A stretch of 64,000 bases of DNA from Eisenbergiella tayi (GCF_001881565.1 NZ_MPDJ01000004.1:723499-787498), one strand, 5' to 3'. Positions 8,352 to 17,436 are shown, counted from the stretch's first letter. The notes: a model not told the origin generated them from the sequence alone. Made by a program: numbers and translations.

Positions 8352-10163
8352 TTACACAGGAAGCTGTGCAGGAACACAATCTTCAGCCCTTTCATACCAC
8401 TGAGCCTGTTTCTCCCACATCGTCGCATATTTGCCCGGATGGGACATAAGCTCCTCATGCGTCCCGATATCAACAATCTCACCGCCATCCATGACTACAA
8501 TACGATGCGCCAGTTTAGCAGAACCAAGACGATGGGTTACCACTACCGCACATTTCCCTTTTGCCAGCTGTTCAAACTGCTTGTAAATCTTTGTTTCTTC
8601 AATCGGATCGATAGCGGATGTGGGTTCATCCAATACGATGAAACCGTTTACCCGGTACAGCCCGCGGGCGATTGCGATCCGCTGCCACTGCCCTCCGGAT
8701 AAATCAATTCCGCCGAACTCCGGCGACAGCATGTCATCGAGTTTGATATCGCCCATCTCAAAGTCTGCCTCGGACAGTACGGAATGAATCTTTTCGGCTC
8801 CGGCCTCGGCTGAAACATCACTGATAGCCACATTTTCCTTAAGAGTCATTTTATAACGCTGGTATTTTTGGAACACACCCGATACTCCCTTATAAACGGA
8901 GGCAGGGGAAGCCACAGCCGTATCCAGTCCGCCGATGAATACTTTACCTTCTGACGGACGGTAAATACCGGTCAGCAGGCGTACAAGCGTACTTTTCCCG
9001 GCACCGTTTTCTCCGACAATGGCAATCGTCTCCCCCTCTGCGATTTCCAATGATACATTCTTTATAGCAGGTTTATCTCTGCCGGGATAAGTAAAGCTGA
9101 TGTCTTTTGCCGCAACACCTCTGGCAAAATCCGTTTCTCCTTCTGTGCCTGTATGCTCCTGCATATCAAGCAGCCGTATGAAATTGACCACCTTCCCCAT
9201 ATCCCTGTTCATATTGCCGATATGCTGCGTTACAATCTCCTGCATAATGGCAAATATCTGCCCCAGCGCCGCAAACACAGCAGCGAACATCCCGACCGTA
9301 ATCTCTCCAGACATCGTTGCTCTAAACAGCATGTAGGCCGAAAGGGCCATTCCCACAAATGCCGTAAAATCCAATAAAAGCTGAAGCAATGCCGTTTTCC
9401 GCTCCGCTTTCCATACCTTTTCCGTCAGCAGTTTCATGGTATCTTCAAATAAATGATAGAAGAAGGAAAATGCACCCAGGATACGGGTTTCCTTAAAATA
9501 CTCCCTGTCGCAGATCGCTTTTTGATAATACTCATATTCCCGCCTGAGCGGAGCGCTCTGTTCTTCCAGCCTGGTAAATACCCGTACATTGACGGCCTGT
9601 GCCGACAGAGCAGGGATAAATGCAAGAAGCAGCGTTATGATCAGCATGGGTTTCAGCCGGAACAGGTATACTCCGATTGACAAAAAATAAACCCCGTAAA
9701 AACTCACGCAGACAAATACAATCATGCAGAACATGGTAATTGCCCGGATGCCTTCCCTCGCTTTGTTAAGATCATCCAGGAAATCGGTATCCTCAAAATA
9801 TACAGGATCGATACGCCTGAGCTTTTTGTGAATCAATGCGGTAAGCCTTCCGGAGGATTTCGGCAGAAGGATGCCGATCCCATGAAAATTCTGAACACCA
9901 TTAATGATCTGCTGCCCAAACGTAACCGCCGCCAACAGGAGCAGGGGAATCACACAATCCAAAAAACCTGCTTTTCCGGCAGCCGCTTTGGAAATCACAT
10001 CAAAAAGACGCTGCGTTGCCACTACTGCCAGCGTGAACGACAATCCATTCATGATTCCCAGTGTATTCTCAATCAAACAGTTCCATGGCGCAGACCTAAA
10101 CTGTATAGGGATAATCCGCAGTATGACTGTTACTAAATTGTACTTTTTCTTTTCCGCACTCAT
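8352..10163 (-). CDS. ABC transporter, fused permease-ATPase (second half of a heterodimer)
   Basis: About 603 aa: an N-terminal membrane domain with several hydrophobic segments, then a nucleotide-binding domain with Walker A GENGAGKST, signature LSGGQWQRIAIARG, Walker B FIVLDEPTSAID and a switch His in VVTHRLGS. I chose the ATG at 10163, which overlaps the upstream stop as ATGA and has GAGGGAG eight bases before it, over a GTG three codons earlier. The overlap with the next gene indicates a heterodimeric exporter. Cargo is unknown; no precursor peptide or immunity gene is adjacent. Confidence 0.85.
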   Translation of the reverse strand: MSAEKKKYNLVTVILRIIPIQFRSAPWNCLIENTLGIMNGLSFTLAVVATQRLFDVISKAAAGKAGFLDCVIPLLLLAAVTFGQQIINGVQNFHGIGILLPKSSGRLTALIHKKLRRIDPVYFEDTDFLDDLNKAREGIRAITMFCMIVFVCVSFYGVYFLSIGVYLFRLKPMLIITLLLAFIPALSAQAVNVRVFTRLEEQSAPLRREYEYYQKAICDREYFKETRILGAFSFFYHLFEDTMKLLTEKVWKAERKTALLQLLLDFTAFVGMALSAYMLFRATMSGEITVGMFAAVFAALGQIFAIMQEIVTQHIGNMNRDMGKVVNFIRLLDMQEHTGTEGETDFARGVAAKDISFTYPGRDKPAIKNVSLEIAEGETIAIVGENGAGKSTLVRLLTGIYRPSEGKVFIGGLDTAVASPASVYKGVSGVFQKYQRYKMTLKENVAISDVSAEAGAEKIHSVLSEADFEMGDIKLDDMLSPEFGGIDLSGGQWQRIAIARGLYRVNGFIVLDEPTSAIDPIEETKIYKQFEQLAKGKCAVVVTHRLGSAKLAHRIVVMDGGEIVDIGTHEELMSHPGKYATMWEKQAQWYERAEDCVPAQLPV

Positions 10164-11941
10164 TGATACCACTCCCTCTGCGTCTCAAACATCTCTGCAT
10201 ACCGCCCTTTTTGGGCCATCAGCGCTTCATGTGTCCCCCGCTCTGTAACTTTTCCCGCATCAATAACCAGTATTTCATCTGCCAGCTTGGTAGAACCGAG
10301 ACGGTGGCTGATAAATACAGTCGTCTTCCCATCCATCAGTTTCTCAAATTCACTGTAAAGCAGACTCTCACTGATAGGGTCAAGCGCCGATGTCGGCTCG
10401 TCAAGAATTCTGACAGGCGCCTGGCTGATAAGCGATCTCGCAATCGCAACACGCTGCCACTGCCCGCCCGAAATATCCTGTCCATCCTTCAGAATTTTCC
10501 CCAGCGGCGTATCGATACCATCCCTCAGCCTGTCAATGGCTTCATCCAGCCCGGCCAGATGAGCCGCTTCTCTTTCTTTTCCTTTTGTATGTATATTGCC
10601 GAGAGCTATATTATCCTTCATTCCGATATAATATTTGGCAAAATCCTGATACACGACGGAAAACATCGCTTTCACCGCACCGGCGGAATACTCTCTCAGC
10701 TCTGTCCCATTTATCAGTATTTCCCCTTCATATTCCGGATACAGTCCGGTTAACAGCTTGGTAATCGTTGTCTTTCCCGCGCCGTTTTTACCGACAAAAG
10801 CATAATGACGTCCGGCTTCCAGCTTAAAGGACAATCCGTCAAGAATATATCTGTCTCCACTGGGATATCGGAAGCGCACATTACGGAACTCCAGCAAATC
10901 AATGGCTATCGGTTCAGCATCCGGTTCCATCAATGCATCCTTCTCTTCGCTCAGCGAAACAAATGCGGTCAAATCCTTCATATATTCGCCCACCCGCGAA
11001 ATATTCTCAAGGGAACGTGACATCTGGAAGCCCAATTTTTGTATCATACCGAACACAGCGCTTATGATACCCATAAACATACCTGCTGTCATCTGTCCAT
11101 GCACCACCGGCCCAATCAATGTCAGCGCCACCAGCAGTGAAATCAGAGCCAGAATCATGCTGGAACCTTTTGTAATCAGGAACATTTTAGCCGTAACCTT
11201 AACCTGTATTTTTCTGCCCGCCTCGTACTGCTCCTGCCACTTACGGTTAACCTCGTCACTGTAATCAAACAACGTACGCTCGTCCACATTATCCCGCCCG
11301 GTCAGCACTTCTCCCAGATAATCAGTACGCCTGTTGAATTTTTCCGCTTCACACTCAGCCTGATAATTCTTTTTTCCTGCACGCATCGATACCCAGAACA
11401 TAGGCACCGAAAAGGCTAGAATGATCAATGCGGCCCACCACACCTGTGTCACAATCAAAAGAAAAACAGAGGAAACAGATACTATGATCTGAATGAACTG
11501 TATAAAGGCATCCACCCCATCCATGATCGATTTCACAGGATCCCTGGTTACACGTGAGATCAATTCCCAACTCTCTGCATTCTCAATATGCTTATATTCA
11601 AATGCCGCATAAACCTTAACTAAAGATGGCTTTAATTTCCGCTGAAGCTTCACACTGACCCTGGCTCCGGCCAGCTTCGCAACCGCTCCAATCGTATTTA
11701 CCACTCCCAGCGCAGCAAGCAATAAAACCAACGGCAGATAGATGTCGTTCTGCGGCCGCACATTATTAAGTATTTCAGCCGCCGTGTCCACAAAATTGGC
11801 CGTAGCCACAGCCATCACCGCTGTCTGCATTATAGACTGCGTAACTGACAGCAAAAATTTCAATACCGTACAGACAGGAGACGCCTTCAGCGCCAGAATC
11901 AGTGCATCATATGATTTGTACTCCTTTTTAGCTAATGGCAT
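10160..11941 (-). CDS. ABC transporter, fused permease-ATPase (first half of a heterodimer)
   Basis: 593 aa with the same architecture as the following gene: membrane segments up to about residue 320, then an ATPase domain with Walker A GKNGAGKTT, signature ISGGQWQRVAIARS, Walker B VRILDEPTSALDP and FISHRLGS. Both ATP sites therefore look catalytically complete, unlike many heterodimeric exporters that carry one degenerate site. It starts with GAGGT upstream and is followed by its partner with a 4-bp overlap. Substrate unknown. Confidence 0.85.
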   Translation of the reverse strand: MPLAKKEYKSYDALILALKASPVCTVLKFLLSVTQSIMQTAVMAVATANFVDTAAEILNNVRPQNDIYLPLVLLLAALGVVNTIGAVAKLAGARVSVKLQRKLKPSLVKVYAAFEYKHIENAESWELISRVTRDPVKSIMDGVDAFIQFIQIIVSVSSVFLLIVTQVWWAALIILAFSVPMFWVSMRAGKKNYQAECEAEKFNRRTDYLGEVLTGRDNVDERTLFDYSDEVNRKWQEQYEAGRKIQVKVTAKMFLITKGSSMILALISLLVALTLIGPVVHGQMTAGMFMGIISAVFGMIQKLGFQMSRSLENISRVGEYMKDLTAFVSLSEEKDALMEPDAEPIAIDLLEFRNVRFRYPSGDRYILDGLSFKLEAGRHYAFVGKNGAGKTTITKLLTGLYPEYEGEILINGTELREYSAGAVKAMFSVVYQDFAKYYIGMKDNIALGNIHTKGKEREAAHLAGLDEAIDRLRDGIDTPLGKILKDGQDISGGQWQRVAIARSLISQAPVRILDEPTSALDPISESLLYSEFEKLMDGKTTVFISHRLGSTKLADEILVIDAGKVTERGTHEALMAQKGRYAEMFETQREWYQ

Positions 11942-12180
11942 CTTAACTACCTCATCCCTAACTTTTTACTTTAAATACCACGAACCCCATCTCCATGGTC
12001 TGTGCTTTTCCGATTATCGTATTTCCATTTATTTATATTAACATATCCTTATAAATACTTCTATTAATACTTTTGTGTAGATTCCGACCGTGTAAATTCC
12101 ACCAAGCCCTGAATGCCGCAGATAAAAAAATGAATACCATCTGAGCCAGGGGACTTTCCCGCAGGCTGTTCTTGGATTCT

Positions 12181-12533
12181 GAGCGGGTGCAGCTAAAAAA
12201 CATCGGTGCCGCCCCTGCCCTGCTGTACCCTCCCGCCTGTGTACCCTGCCTGTGTCTGCCCCGCTGCCCTTTGCGCCCCTCTCTGCCGCCACAGCCCTGC
12301 AAGGATTCCTATAAGGGGCATTATAAGCACGCCGGTCCTTAGGCTGCGTCCTTTTGCAGCCTTAGTACCGCTGCGTGATTATCCGAGCGGAAGCGTCCCC
12401 TGTAAGGAACCTTGCAGGGCTGCGGCGGCAGAGAGGGGCGCAAAGGGCAGCGGGGCAGACACAGGCAGGGTACACAGGCGGGAGGGTACAGCAGGGCAGG
12501 GGCGGCACCGATGTTTTTTAGCTGCACCCGCTC
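12181..12533. repeat. Giant palindrome P1 with conserved core hairpin
   Basis: Arms 12181-12304 and 12410-12533 are 124 bp each and complementary apart from one mismatch. The 105-bp centre holds the core hairpin 12329-12376 (GCCGGTCCTTAGGCTGC ... GCAGCCTTAGTACCGCTGCG), which recurs at 24047-24093 and, inverted, at 43714-43760. The 5' arm is pyrimidine-rich and A-poor. Open frames inside are mirror artefacts of the palindrome. It lies between the divergent ABC operon and MATE gene. From 11942 to 12180 I see only an AT-rich region that presumably holds the ABC promoter. Confidence 0.85.
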
Positions 12534-12545
12534 CCGAGGTCCGTC

Positions 12546-12574
12546 TTGTTTTCACAACTTCCCTTTGCTATAAT
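12546..12574 (+). promoter_or_regulatory. Promoter of the MATE gene
   Basis: TTGTTT (12546-12551), 17-bp spacer, TATAAT (12569-12574). It begins 13 bp after the right end of palindrome P1. Confidence 0.6.
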
Positions 12575-12636
12575 AAAAGGAAATATGCGCAGACATTTCG
12601 CAGATGTCTCACTTTTACATGGGAGGAAACAAGGAA

Positions 12637-14004
12637 ATGGCCGATAATCAGAAAACACAATTATTCGAGGAGATGCCGATCCCAAAGGCCGTAATGCAAT
12701 TGTCGATTCCCACCGTACTCAGCTCACTGGTCATGGTAATCTATAACCTGGCCGACACTTACTTTGTAGGAATGCTAAACAACCCTGTACAAAATGCGGC
12801 GGTAACACTGGCAGCCCCGGTCCTCCTGGCCTTCAACGCCGTCAATAACCTCTTCGGCGTCGGAAGCTCCAGCATGATGAGCCGGGCGCTGGGACGCAAA
12901 GACTACGATACCGTCAGCCGAAGCTCCGCCTTCGGATTCTACTGCTCACTGCTTTCCGGTTTCTTATTCTCCTTCTTATGCTTTGCTCTTCAAAATCCCC
13001 TGCTCACCGTCCTTGGGGCAGATTCCAATACAGCGGAAGCGACACTGGGCTATCTGCGCTGGACAGTCATATGCGGAGCCGCCCCTGCCATATTGAACGT
13101 GGTAATGGCCTATATGGTCCGTGCAGAGGGTGCCTCACTCCACGCCAGCCTCGGCACCATGAGCGGATGCCTCCTAAACATAATTCTTGACCCCATTTTC
13201 ATTCTCCCCTGGGGCCTTAACATGGGAGCCGCAGGAGCCGGCCTTGCCACCTTCCTCTCAAACTGCGTGGCATGCTGCTATTTCTTCATCCTGCTGTACG
13301 TACGCAGAAAAACCACCGTAGTATGCATCTCCCCCAAAAAATTCGGCTTCCGAAAAGGAATCGTACTGGGAATCTGCGGCGTCGGAATCCCCGCCTCCAT
13401 CCAAAATCTGCTCAACGTAACCGGTATGACCATCTTAAACAACTTCACCTCCCCCTTCGGCCCCCATGCCGTAGCCGCCATGGGCATCGCCCAGAAAGTA
13501 AATATGGTCCCCCTCCAGGTAGCCATAGGATTTTCCCAGGGTGTCATGCCCCTGATCAGCTACAACTATGCCAGCAACAACCGCAAACGCATGAAAGATT
13601 CCATCATGTTCACAATCAAAACCATTGTCCCCCTGATGGCAGCCGTCCTGATCCTCTTCACCGTCGGAGCCGGCCCCATCATCAATTCCTTTATGAAAAA
13701 CGCGGATGTTATCGCCTTCGGAACACGATTCCTCCGCGGCTTCTGCCTCTGCCTGCCTTTCCTCTGCATGGATTTTATCGCCGTAGGCGTATTCCAGGCC
13801 GTAGGCCACGGCCGATCCGCACTGGCATTTGCCATCCTCCGCAAAATCCTCCTCGAAATACCCGCCCTGTACATACTGAACTTCCTCTTCCCACTATACG
13901 GCCTCCCCTATGCCCAGTTCGTCGCCGAACTCGTCCTCTCCATCGCATCAGTCATCATGCTCAACCGCATCTTCAAATCCGGAGAAACCCCCGCCGAGGC
14001 ATAG
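12637..14004 (+). CDS. MATE-family multidrug/sodium antiporter
   Basis: 455 aa integral membrane protein with about 12 hydrophobic segments. The N-terminal PKAVMQLSIPTVLSSLVMVIYN and the repeated half around residue 235 (GIVLGICGVGIPASIQNLLN) are typical of MATE exporters, which extrude cationic compounds in exchange for Na+ or H+. The ATG at 12637 is preceded by GGGAGGAAACAAGGAA. An odd point is codon use: third positions are dominated by C and A (CTC, ATC, GGA, GTA, ATA), unlike neighbouring genes. It lies between palindromes P1 and P4. Confidence 0.88.
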   Translation: MADNQKTQLFEEMPIPKAVMQLSIPTVLSSLVMVIYNLADTYFVGMLNNPVQNAAVTLAAPVLLAFNAVNNLFGVGSSSMMSRALGRKDYDTVSRSSAFGFYCSLLSGFLFSFLCFALQNPLLTVLGADSNTAEATLGYLRWTVICGAAPAILNVVMAYMVRAEGASLHASLGTMSGCLLNIILDPIFILPWGLNMGAAGAGLATFLSNCVACCYFFILLYVRRKTTVVCISPKKFGFRKGIVLGICGVGIPASIQNLLNVTGMTILNNFTSPFGPHAVAAMGIAQKVNMVPLQVAIGFSQGVMPLISYNYASNNRKRMKDSIMFTIKTIVPLMAAVLILFTVGAGPIINSFMKNADVIAFGTRFLRGFCLCLPFLCMDFIAVGVFQAVGHGRSALAFAILRKILLEIPALYILNFLFPLYGLPYAQFVAELVLSIASVIMLNRIFKSGETPAEA

Positions 14005-14051
14005 TTCCCTGCACCTAATTAATCCCTTTAATACCTTCCTCCCTTCATCTA

Positions 14052-14361
14052 AAAAAGTCAGGAGCTGCCGTCTGCTGTCCGCGTCCTGTGTCCCGGTCTT
14101 CGTTCCCCAGTGTGCGGCGGCGTTCCGGGCCCGGAGGGAAATATCTCAGCCACAGATCCTTTCTGCGTCATGGAGATGAGACCGGGCAAATGGGACAGCC
14201 CCACCTGTCCCATTTGCCGCCCTCGGGCCCATCGCAATGCCCGACGCGGCAGGACCTGCGGCTGAGATATTTCCCTCCGGGGCCCGGAACGCCGCCGCAC
14301 ACTGGGGAACGAAGACCGGGACACAGGACACCAGACAGCAGACGGCAGCTCCTGACTTTTT
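14052..14361. repeat. Giant palindrome P4 (variant centre)
   Basis: Arms of about 110 bp (14052-14160 and 14251-14361) are complementary with a few mismatches. The 90-bp centre contains a second strong hairpin, GGCAAATGGGACAG...CTGTCCCATTTGCC. The GGTCCTTAGG core of P1-P3 is absent. The arm word CGTTCCCCAGTGTGCGG resembles CGTTCCCCACTGTTCGG in the P3 arm, so the elements may be related. It starts 48 bp after the MATE stop and could also stop transcription from that gene. Confidence 0.8.
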
Positions 14362-14476
14362 GTTCTCCCCCGCCGCAAGATCTTCTTCCCTTTTTCTAAA
14401 GAAAACCTTAAGACTTTTTATTTTCTTTTTCTAAAATGTACACATTCCCGTCACAAATTTCCTGTATTATAATCTC

Positions 14477-14565
14477 AGATAGTTAAACAACTCAAAACTA
14501 TCTCCCCCCTCATAAGAAAACGAAAAGCTGTCAGTACGGTATATGCCGCTGGCAGCTTTTTCGTT
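14477..14565 (+). ncRNA. Candidate small RNA, copy 2 of 3 (C6-UCAUAA family)
   Basis: Promoter: TTCCCG (14445-14450), 17-bp spacer, TATAAT (14468-14473). Then AGATAGTT (14477-14484) pairs with AACTATCT (14496-14503) across 11 nt. CCCCCCTCATAA follows, then an intrinsic terminator AAAAGCTG...CAGCTTTTT (14523-14561). The upstream block AAAATGTACACATTCC is nearly shared with copy 3 (AAAATGGACATATTCC). There is no coding frame. This is the best-formed of the three copies. Confidence 0.65.
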
Positions 14566-14599
14566 ATCTATTCTCATGTCAGAATCCCGGATTTCCTGA

Positions 14600-15139
14600 C
14601 TAATCCGCTTCTCCGGCCGCTTTTATCAGCTTTGTTCTTACCTCCTTTTCCTCAATCAGCCTGTCCCTGGTGGCCTTCATCCCGTAATCCATAGCCGAGA
14701 ACACAAGAATATCCGGTTTCTGTCCGGCATTCCGGTATAAACCTTTCAGTGTATGTAAGGCACATTCCAGCCCGTGACCCGGATTCCCTATGAGAAGAAT
14801 CCGGGTCTTTTTCCAGAACCGCCTTTCCTCCGCCTCTTCATGAAGCCTGGGGGAAAGGCGTTCCAGCAGACGGTAAAAAGCCGACGGCAGATTTCCATTA
14901 TACAAAGGCATCACAAAAAAGTATTCCTCTTCTCTGTCCATCCATGCCATCAGTTCAGAAAAGCCATCCTTTTTCAAACAGCTTCCCTGTATGCATTCAT
15001 AGGAACAGGGGCCGCAGCCATCAAAGGCAAAATCATGAATCCATTTTACCACAAACCTATGTTTCGTCTGCTGTTTGAGGAACTGAAGGAAATCCCCGCA
15101 GTTACCGTCCTTTCTGGAACTGAAATTTAATCCAAGCAT
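14600..15139 (-). CDS. NAD(P)H-dependent FMN reductase / flavodoxin-like protein
   Basis: About 179 aa. The N-terminal LNFSSRKDGNCGDFL resembles the FMN-phosphate loop of multimeric flavodoxin-like reductases. A cysteine cluster CGPCSYECIQGSC follows at the position where iron-sulfur flavoproteins and relatives carry CxxC motifs. Then come FVMPLYNGNLPSAF and LLIGNPGHG, matching the flavin pocket. Whether a cluster is bound cannot be told. It overlaps the 3' end of the upstream SDR gene, so the two are probably co-transcribed. The start is uncertain: an ATG at 15166 is the alternative. Confidence 0.65.
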   Translation of the reverse strand: MLGLNFSSRKDGNCGDFLQFLKQQTKHRFVVKWIHDFAFDGCGPCSYECIQGSCLKKDGFSELMAWMDREEEYFFVMPLYNGNLPSAFYRLLERLSPRLHEEAEERRFWKKTRILLIGNPGHGLECALHTLKGLYRNAGQKPDILVFSAMDYGMKATRDRLIEEKEVRTKLIKAAGEAD

Positions 15140-16131
15140 ATCTGTTTCTTCCCTTCCCTTAACCATTGTACCGTATCCTTTATCGTCTGCATCAGATCAC
15201 GCGGACTGTAGCCCAGCTCTTTTGTTGCCTTATCGTGGGAAAAACGGTCATTGCTTTTAAGCGTATAGAGGGAATATCTGGTATACAGCGGACGTTTCTT
15301 CCTGCATTTCGCATAACCGGCAAGAAGAGGGGCCGCGGCCCTGGCCATCCACATAGGAAGCACCGGCACACTCCTGCATTTACAGACTTTCCGGGCCATA
15401 GCCAGCACCTCCTTGATTTCGTAATGACGGTTGGAAAGAATATAGCATTCCCCTTTCCTTCCTTTGGAAGCCGCCAGGAGGCAGCCCTTTGCCACGTCCC
15501 TCACATCCACGAAATCATAACCGCCCTTTACGCATGCCGGAAGCCGCCCCATAATATAATCATTTACCAGCTGTACCAGATAATTTCCCGTACCGCCGAA
15601 AGGCCCCAATATACCGGATGGATGGACTACCACCGCATCCAGGCCCAGCTTAACCAGGGCCATGACCGCCCTGGTGGCTTCCGCCTTGGTTTTGGCATAT
15701 CCTCCCGTAACCGTTTTTTCCGAAAATTCCGTAACCTCTTTCATCACGCCGTAATCCCCATTTTCCGGGATCGCATGGACGGAACTGACATAGACAAATC
15801 TTTTTACCTGTTTTTCCAGGCTGAGCCCGGCAATTGTTTTCGTTCCGTTTACATTCACATCATATACCAGGGGTGTCACCTTCCCTGAAATATCGATAAT
15901 TCCGGCGGTATGGATCACAGTCACTTCCATATCGTCTGTATTTTCAAAAAGCGGCAGCAGCGTTTCCCTTCTGCGCACATCCCCTCTGTAATAAACCACA
16001 TTTCCCCGATTCACACCCTCTTCACCAGGCAGAATCAGCCCCCTCACCAGACAATCTTCCTGCTCCAGCATACGGACGACAGTACCCCCCAGATGTCCGT
16101 CCGCGCCGGTAACGATATACATTTTTTTCAT
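15127..16131 (-). CDS. NAD(P)-dependent epimerase/dehydratase (extended SDR)
   Basis: 334 aa cytosolic oxidoreductase or epimerase of the extended short-chain dehydrogenase family. The dinucleotide-binding motif is VTGADGHLGGTVV at the N-terminus. The catalytic pattern is Ser-Ser in YVSSVHAI followed by YAKTKAE (YxxxK). The ATG at 16131 has an AGGAGG six bases upstream, so an ATG eight codons earlier is rejected. Some similarity to dihydroflavonol reductase-like SDRs; substrate unknown. The flavin reductase overlaps its end. Confidence 0.82.
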   Translation of the reverse strand: MKKMYIVTGADGHLGGTVVRMLEQEDCLVRGLILPGEEGVNRGNVVYYRGDVRRRETLLPLFENTDDMEVTVIHTAGIIDISGKVTPLVYDVNVNGTKTIAGLSLEKQVKRFVYVSSVHAIPENGDYGVMKEVTEFSEKTVTGGYAKTKAEATRAVMALVKLGLDAVVVHPSGILGPFGGTGNYLVQLVNDYIMGRLPACVKGGYDFVDVRDVAKGCLLAASKGRKGECYILSNRHYEIKEVLAMARKVCKCRSVPVLPMWMARAAAPLLAGYAKCRKKRPLYTRYSLYTLKSNDRFSHDKATKELGYSPRDLMQTIKDTVQWLREGKKQICLD

Positions 16132-16394
16132 GGCGAACCTCCTGATCCGGAGCAATTTATTTCGCAGCTGTCCAGTACCTCCACAGTTGCTTTGTTCTCA
16201 ATATAATTATAGCAATATCCCTTTTCCTCCTCAATAATCAGATATCCTCTCCCTGTTATCCTAATGAACAGATCATGAAAAAATGTTGATCGTACGATTT
16301 CTTTAATGAATTATAAAGAAACACTTTATAAATTTTATTACATTTTTTGAAAATGGACATATTCCTGTCACAATTTCCGGTTATGATATATTTC

Positions 16395-16470
16395 AGATAG
16401 ATGAACAACACCTATCTCCCCCCTCATAAAAGATAAGATAAAAAGGCCCCTGTTAACAGGAGCCTTTTTA
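16395..16470 (+). ncRNA. Candidate small RNA, copy 3 of 3 (C6-UCAUAA family)
   Basis: AGATAG (16395-16400) pairs with CTATCT (16412-16417) across 11 nt. CCCCCCTCATAA follows, then an intrinsic terminator AAAAAGGCCCCTG-TTAA-CAGGAGCCTTTTT (16440-16469). Upstream are TTCCTG (16362-16367) and an AT-rich -10 region (TATGATATATT). Otherwise the 378-bp gap between the SDR start and the kinase stop shows nothing else. The terminator sequence is unrelated to those of copies 1 and 2, while the C-rich stretch is identical. Confidence 0.62.
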
Positions 16471-16509
16471 TCTTGTCTTTTTAAATTTTTCTCAGGAGCT
16501 TCACAGCTG

Positions 16510-17436
16510 CTAAATTTCCTCAATATGAATATCCCGGAGTATCTCCTCCGCCAGCTTCAGAGGAACGTTGCCGCTTTCCAATGTCGTGGCGTTGGCCGCC
16601 GAAACAGCCGCAGCCTTTCGGAGCATTTCCTCTATATCCGCGCCGGATGTCATGGACATCGCAAGAGAGGCCACCACGCTGTCCCCGCAGCCCACCGTAT
16701 TCAGTGCGGTTACTCTGGGTACCCTTGCATACAGGCATCTTCCCTTACCCGCCAGCAGCAGCCCTTTATCGCCCAGGGAAACAATTACAAGACCCACCCC
16801 ATCGGAAAGAAGGACTGAGGATGCATCTTTTATGTCATTCATATCCTGCAGCCTGCGGCCGATAATATACTCCAGTTCCTTTCTGTTGGGCTTGACAACG
16901 GAAGGCGCCGCCTTTACGCCCTCTTTCAGCAGTTCACCGCTGGTATCCAGAATCACCTGTTTTCCCATGGAGGAAGCGCTCCGGATAAGCCTGGCATAAA
17001 TATCTGTGGGAATCCCCGGCGCCGCGCTGCCGGAAAGTATGACCAGCCCGCTTTCTTCCGCCAATGAGGCAAACTTCTGCATGAATTCCTTCAGCTGTGT
17101 GTCACTGATGTGCGGACCCGGCTCCAGTATTTCTGTCACATAACCGTTATCAGCCACAATATTCATGCTGGTCCTGGTTTCTCCATCCACCTGCACAAAA
17201 GCGCTGCGGATTTTCAGCCTGTCCAGCTGGTCTTCCATCCACCTTCCCTGATAGCCTCCCAAAAAACCGGTTGCCGTCACTTCGTAATCATACTGACGGA
17301 GTATTTTACTCACATTTATTCCCTTGCCGCCCGGTATATTATCAACGGAACGCATCCGGTTCACTCTTCCGGGGAAAAGCTCACCTGTTCTGTATGTCTT
17401 ATCAACTGCCGGATTCAGCGTCACTGTTAAAATCAT
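16510..17436 (-). CDS. 1-phosphofructokinase-type sugar-phosphate kinase (PfkB/LacC family)
   Basis: 308 aa, standard length. Starts ILTVTLNPAVDKTY, typical of the 1-phosphofructokinase/tagatose-6-phosphate kinase branch. The substrate motif NIPGGKGINVSKIL lies near residue 35. The C-terminal catalytic motif reads NTVGCGDSVVASL, where most members have GAGD; the catalytic Asp is kept. It phosphorylates a sugar phosphate with ATP in the cytosol. No fructose PTS gene is adjacent, so the substrate is not fixed by context. It lies 71 bp downstream of recJ. Confidence 0.82.
   Translation of the reverse strand: MILTVTLNPAVDKTYRTGELFPGRVNRMRSVDNIPGGKGINVSKILRQYDYEVTATGFLGGYQGRWMEDQLDRLKIRSAFVQVDGETRTSMNIVADNGYVTEILEPGPHISDTQLKEFMQKFASLAEESGLVILSGSAAPGIPTDIYARLIRSASSMGKQVILDTSGELLKEGVKAAPSVVKPNRKELEYIIGRRLQDMNDIKDASSVLLSDGVGLVIVSLGDKGLLLAGKGRCLYARVPRVTALNTVGCGDSVVASLAMSMTSGADIEEMLRKAAAVSAANATTLESGNVPLKLAEEILRDIHIEEI

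Noticed and set aside
12033..12694. Several overlapping open frames of 60-160 codons on both strands
   Set aside because: They lie in palindrome P1, so each frame reappears on the other strand with the same peptide words. No ribosome-binding sites; the real MATE start is 12637.
13272..14018. 248-codon frame inside the MATE gene
   Set aside because: Arg/Pro/His-rich shadow in another frame, caused by the C-rich third positions of the MATE gene.
14058..14434. Mirror-image Arg/Pro-rich frames of about 60-106 codons
   Set aside because: Artefacts of palindrome P4; the same words occur on both strands.
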